This document shows, one piece after another, positions 6,306-8,199 of a stretch of 8,199 nt of DNA. The position numbers were made by a program, and so were the translations under genes. Position 1 is the first letter of the stretch. Every line of letters starts with the position of its first letter. Source of the DNA: Aliivibrio_A kagoshimensis (GTDB lineage: Bacteria > Pseudomonadota > Gammaproteobacteria > Enterobacterales > Vibrionaceae); NCBI RefSeq assembly GCF_050337105.1, contig NZ_JAKJSQ010000109.1, positions 1 to 8,199 of the forward strand, given 5' to 3'. The notes beneath the pieces are model-generated. The model ran no database searches, was not told where the DNA came from, and saw nothing but the letters and a program-made list of their open reading frames with translations.

Positions 6306-6337
6306 AAAGGCCGCACCGCATTGGTGCGGCCTTTTTT
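6306..6337 (+). terminator. Strong intrinsic terminator after yacL
   Basis: A 12-bp perfect stem AAAGGCCGCACC (6306-6317) / GGTGCGGCCTTT (6323-6334) with a GCATT loop runs into a T-run ending at 6337. It is GC-rich in an AT-rich surrounding. On the opposite strand only three T's would follow, so it works mainly rightward. It insulates glnK-amtB from yacL transcription and contains an NtrC-type palindrome. Confidence 0.92.
6312..6328 (+). promoter_or_regulatory. Putative NtrC (NRI) binding site within the terminator stem
   Basis: CGCACCGCATTGGTGCG matches the enterobacterial NtrC consensus TGCACC-N5-GGTGCA in both inner half-sites (GCACC/GGTGC) with the correct 5-bp spacing. Only the outermost pair differs (C/G instead of T/A). 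Its centre lies about 97 bp upstream of the start site predicted from the sigma-54 promoter, a typical distance for NtrC activation by looping. Because terminator stems are palindromes too, the match could be coincidental. Confidence 0.5.
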
Positions 6338-6389
6338 CGTTAATGGGTCGCTAGGTTTATAACTAACTGTTTTTATTGTGAATTTATTA

Positions 6390-6406
6390 TTGGCACGTAG
6401 CTTGAA
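6390..6406 (+). promoter_or_regulatory. Sigma-54 (RpoN) -24/-12 promoter of glnK-amtB
   Basis: TTGGCACGTAGCTTGAA fits the sigma-54 consensus YTGGCACGrNNNTTGCW, with a perfect -24 block and correct 10-bp separation between the GG and the -12 dinucleotide. The -12 element is GA instead of GC, which may weaken it. Transcription should start near 6417, about 29 nt before the glnK start codon. Confidence 0.75.
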
Positions 6407-6445
6407 AGGTAAGGAGTAGATAGATTAAATAGCAGGGAGCACAAA

Positions 6446-6784
6446 ATGAAAATTATTAACGCGATTATAAAACCATTCAAATTGGATGATGTACGCGAGG
6501 CACTACATGAAGTGGGTGTTGATGGAATGACAGTATCAGAAGTTAAGGGGTTCGGTCGTCAGAAAGGGCATACCGAGTTATATAGAGGTGCTGAGTATCA
6601 AGTGGACTTCTTGCCAAAAGTAAAAATTGAGATTGCCACTCAAGATGAAAATGTCGATCAAATAATAGAAGCGATTACTAAAGCGGCGCATACCGGAAAA
6701 ATCGGTGATGGAAAAGTGTTTGTGTATGACCTACAGCAAGCGGTACGTATCCGTACAAATGAAATGGACAACGAAGCACTTTAA
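6446..6784 (+). CDS. glnK: PII nitrogen regulatory protein (GlnK by context)
   Basis: This is a PII signal protein of 112 aa, the usual family length. It forms cytoplasmic trimers that bind ATP/ADP and 2-oxoglutarate and report nitrogen status. The T-loop is complete: GRQKGHTELYRGAEY carries Tyr51, the GlnD uridylylation site, and the ATP-binding segment TGKIGDGKVFV and the arginines of RIRT follow. The start ATG has AGGGAG (6434-6439) 6 nt upstream. Linkage to amtB, only 29 bp downstream, points to GlnK, whose T-loop plugs the ammonium channel when nitrogen is plentiful. Residue 54 is Asp (YQVDFLPKVKIEI), which is the E. coli GlnB state, not the Asn of E. coli GlnK, and much of the N-terminal half also reads GlnB-like. 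The sequence alone would therefore allow the name glnB. Expression is expected from the sigma-54/NtrC region just upstream. Confidence 0.95.
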   Translation: MKIINAIIKPFKLDDVREALHEVGVDGMTVSEVKGFGRQKGHTELYRGAEYQVDFLPKVKIEIATQDENVDQIIEAITKAAHTGKIGDGKVFVYDLQQAVRIRTNEMDNEAL

Positions 6785-6813
6785 GTCAGTATTCAGCGAT
6801 AGAGGTAAATATT

Positions 6814-8043
6814 ATGGAATTAGCAACAACAGTTACCGAACTTCGGTACGCACTAGACACTTTTTTCTTTTTGATTTCAGGTGCGTTGGTGATGTGGATG
6901 GCAGCCGGTTTTGCCATGTTAGAAGCGGGATTAGTTCGCTCTAAGAATACGACTGAGATCTTAACTAAGAATATTGTTTTATACGCCATCGCCTGTACGA
7001 CGTTTTTACTCATGGGTTACAACATCATGTATGTGGGCAATAGTGAAGGTGGCTTTATTCCGTCAATTGGCGCATTGATAGGTTCACAGGCCGAAGGCGC
7101 GGATCACTCGCTTGAGTCCGACTTCTTCTTCCAAGTTGTTTTTGTTGCAACCGCAATGTCAGTGGTGTCTGGCGCAGTGGCCGAGCGAATGAAGTTGTGG
7201 GCGTTTTTAGCGTTTACCGTGGTACTTACCGCGTTTATCTACCCAGTTGAAGGGTACTGGACATGGGGTGGTGGTTTCTTATCGGCTGCCGGTTTCAGCG
7301 ACTTTGCAGGATCAGGCATTGTTCATATGGCAGGTGCAGCAGCAGCATTAGCTGGCGTATTACTGTTAGGTGCTCGTAAAGGTAAGTATGGTAAAAAAGG
7401 TGAAATATACCCAATTCCAGGTTCAAACATGCCATTAGCGACATTAGGAACGTTTATCCTTTGGTTTGGTTGGTTTGGCTTTAATGGTGGTTCACAGTTA
7501 ATGGTATCAGACTTTGAGAATGCCACTGCGGTTGGACAAATATTTCTTAACACTAACGCAGCAGCAGCAGCTGGTGCCATTGCTTCTCTAGCTGTGTGTA
7601 AGCTTATGTGGGGTAAAGCGGACTTAACCATGGTATTAAATGGAGCGTTAGCGGGTCTTGTTGCGATTACCGCCGACCCTCTATCACCATCACCGTTAGC
7701 AGCAGTAACTGTTGGTTTACTAGCTGGAGCCTTGGTGGTATTCAGTATTATCTCTTTGGATAAGGTGAAGATTGATGATCCTGTTGGAGCTATCTCTGTT
7801 CACGGTGTGTGTGGTTTCTTTGGTCTGATGGTCGTGCCATTTAGCAATGAAGGTGCTGAGTTTGGTAGCCAGTTGTTTGGTGCGGTTGTTATCTTTGCAT
7901 GGGTCTTTTCGGCAAGTATTGCGGTATGGGCACTGCTAAAAGCAACCATTGGAATTCGTGTTACGGGGGATGAAGAACTTGAAGGCATGGATCTTCATGA
8001 CTGTGGTGTGGAAGCTTACCCTGAGTTTGTTAGTGCAAAATAG
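6814..8043 (+). CDS. amtB: Ammonium transporter of the Amt family
   Basis: This is an inner-membrane ammonium channel, trimeric in the family, with about eleven transmembrane helices in 409 aa. Pore residues are visible: the twin histidines His171 (GIVHMAG) and His330 (ISVHGVCG), Trp151 (WTWGGG), Asp163 (SDFAGS), and Phe223/Ser227 in WFGFNGGS. The cytoplasmic tail (GIRVTGDEELEGMDLHDCG) keeps the family pattern that contacts GlnK. The N-terminus enters the first membrane helix almost at once (from about residue 15) and has no cleavable signal peptide, unlike E. coli AmtB. The segment GFAMLEAGLVRSKNTTEIL resembles the Amt1 type of cyanobacteria and other marine bacteria more than the enterobacterial protein. 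AGAGGT (6801-6806) lies 7 nt before ATG. It is the second gene of the glnK-amtB operon, which ends 20 bp later at a terminator. Confidence 0.97.
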   Translation: MELATTVTELRYALDTFFFLISGALVMWMAAGFAMLEAGLVRSKNTTEILTKNIVLYAIACTTFLLMGYNIMYVGNSEGGFIPSIGALIGSQAEGADHSLESDFFFQVVFVATAMSVVSGAVAERMKLWAFLAFTVVLTAFIYPVEGYWTWGGGFLSAAGFSDFAGSGIVHMAGAAAALAGVLLLGARKGKYGKKGEIYPIPGSNMPLATLGTFILWFGWFGFNGGSQLMVSDFENATAVGQIFLNTNAAAAAGAIASLAVCKLMWGKADLTMVLNGALAGLVAITADPLSPSPLAAVTVGLLAGALVVFSIISLDKVKIDDPVGAISVHGVCGFFGLMVVPFSNEGAEFGSQLFGAVVIFAWVFSASIAVWALLKATIGIRVTGDEELEGMDLHDCGVEAYPEFVSAK

Positions 8044-8063
8044 AGTGTGATATAACACTATTG

Positions 8064-8094
8064 AAAAAGCCCTTGCATTTGCAAGGGCTTTTTT
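8064..8094 (+). terminator. Intrinsic terminator after amtB, potentially bidirectional
   Basis: A 13-bp stem AAAAAGCCCTTGC (8064-8076) / GCAAGGGCTTTTT (8081-8093) has an ATTT loop and is A-rich before and T-rich after. The flanking A-run means it could also stop leftward transcription, although the promoter near the right edge points rightward. Confidence 0.92.
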
Positions 8095-8169
8095 ATCTAT
8101 AATGAGTAATGGCGATGATGACTATAGTCAATGTTTTAACATTTAGTTACATCTATTGATGATAAACAG

Positions 8170-8197
8170 TTGTGATTCGCATCTTTATTTGTATAAT
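8170..8197 (+). promoter_or_regulatory. Sigma-70-type promoter reading out of the right edge
   Basis: TTGTGA (8170-8175, 4/6) and a perfect TATAAT (8192-8197) are separated by 16 bp, so a transcript would begin just beyond the window. Upstream, AATGTT-TT-AACATT (8130-8143) is a short inverted repeat of unknown meaning. The gene served lies outside the window and cannot be named. Confidence 0.45.
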
Positions 8198-8199
8198 AA

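Noticed and set aside
7323..7631. 102-codon open frame on the minus strand within amtB
   Set aside because: It is an antisense shadow of a conserved membrane-protein gene. Its Ala/Pro-rich composition reflects the complement of amtB codons.

Overview
The window looks like chromosomal DNA of a marine gammaproteobacterium, most likely a member of the Vibrionaceae. It is moderately AT-rich. It carries a full-length AcnB very close to the enterobacterial protein, the acnB-yacL neighbourhood also known from E. coli, and a nitrogen-regulated glnK-amtB pair. The genus and family assignment is inferred from gene content and protein resemblance, not from a database search. All protein genes lie on the + strand.

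Layout. Positions 1-491 hold a tandem array of three near-identical units of about 187 bp. Each unit contains a 103-nt relative of tRNA-Asp with two extra segments, and the first two units also end in an intrinsic terminator. The array touches the left edge of the window and contains an ambiguous base (91), so it probably continues to the left. Next comes a patatin-like phospholipase with a signal peptide, a POTRA domain and an outer-membrane beta-barrel (609-2930), which is the architecture of type Vd autotransporters. Its signal peptide ends in a (GCTAAT)5 microsatellite encoding (Ala-Asn)5.

A 220-bp intergenic region with an extended -10 promoter, a long leader and a possible 18-codon leader ORF precedes acnB (3151-5748), the TCA-cycle aconitase. 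acnB ends at a strong terminator. yacL (5888-6256, UPF0231, function unknown) follows as its own unit and ends at a 12-bp GC-rich terminator hairpin. Within that hairpin lies an almost perfect NtrC (NRI) binding palindrome. About 70 bp further on is a sigma-54 -24/-12 promoter, then glnK (6446-6784) and amtB (6814-8043), ending in a terminator that could work in both directions. The last 30 bases contain a good sigma-70-type promoter for a gene beyond the right edge.

How the genes work together. glnK and amtB form the standard ammonium-sensing and uptake module: NtrC-P and sigma-54 would switch it on under nitrogen limitation, and GlnK would gate the AmtB channel. acnB and yacL are housekeeping neighbours separated by terminators. 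The phospholipase is an independent surface or secreted effector-type gene. The most unusual material is the tRNA-Asp-derived array, the microsatellite at the signal-peptidase site, and the terminator that doubles as an NtrC box.
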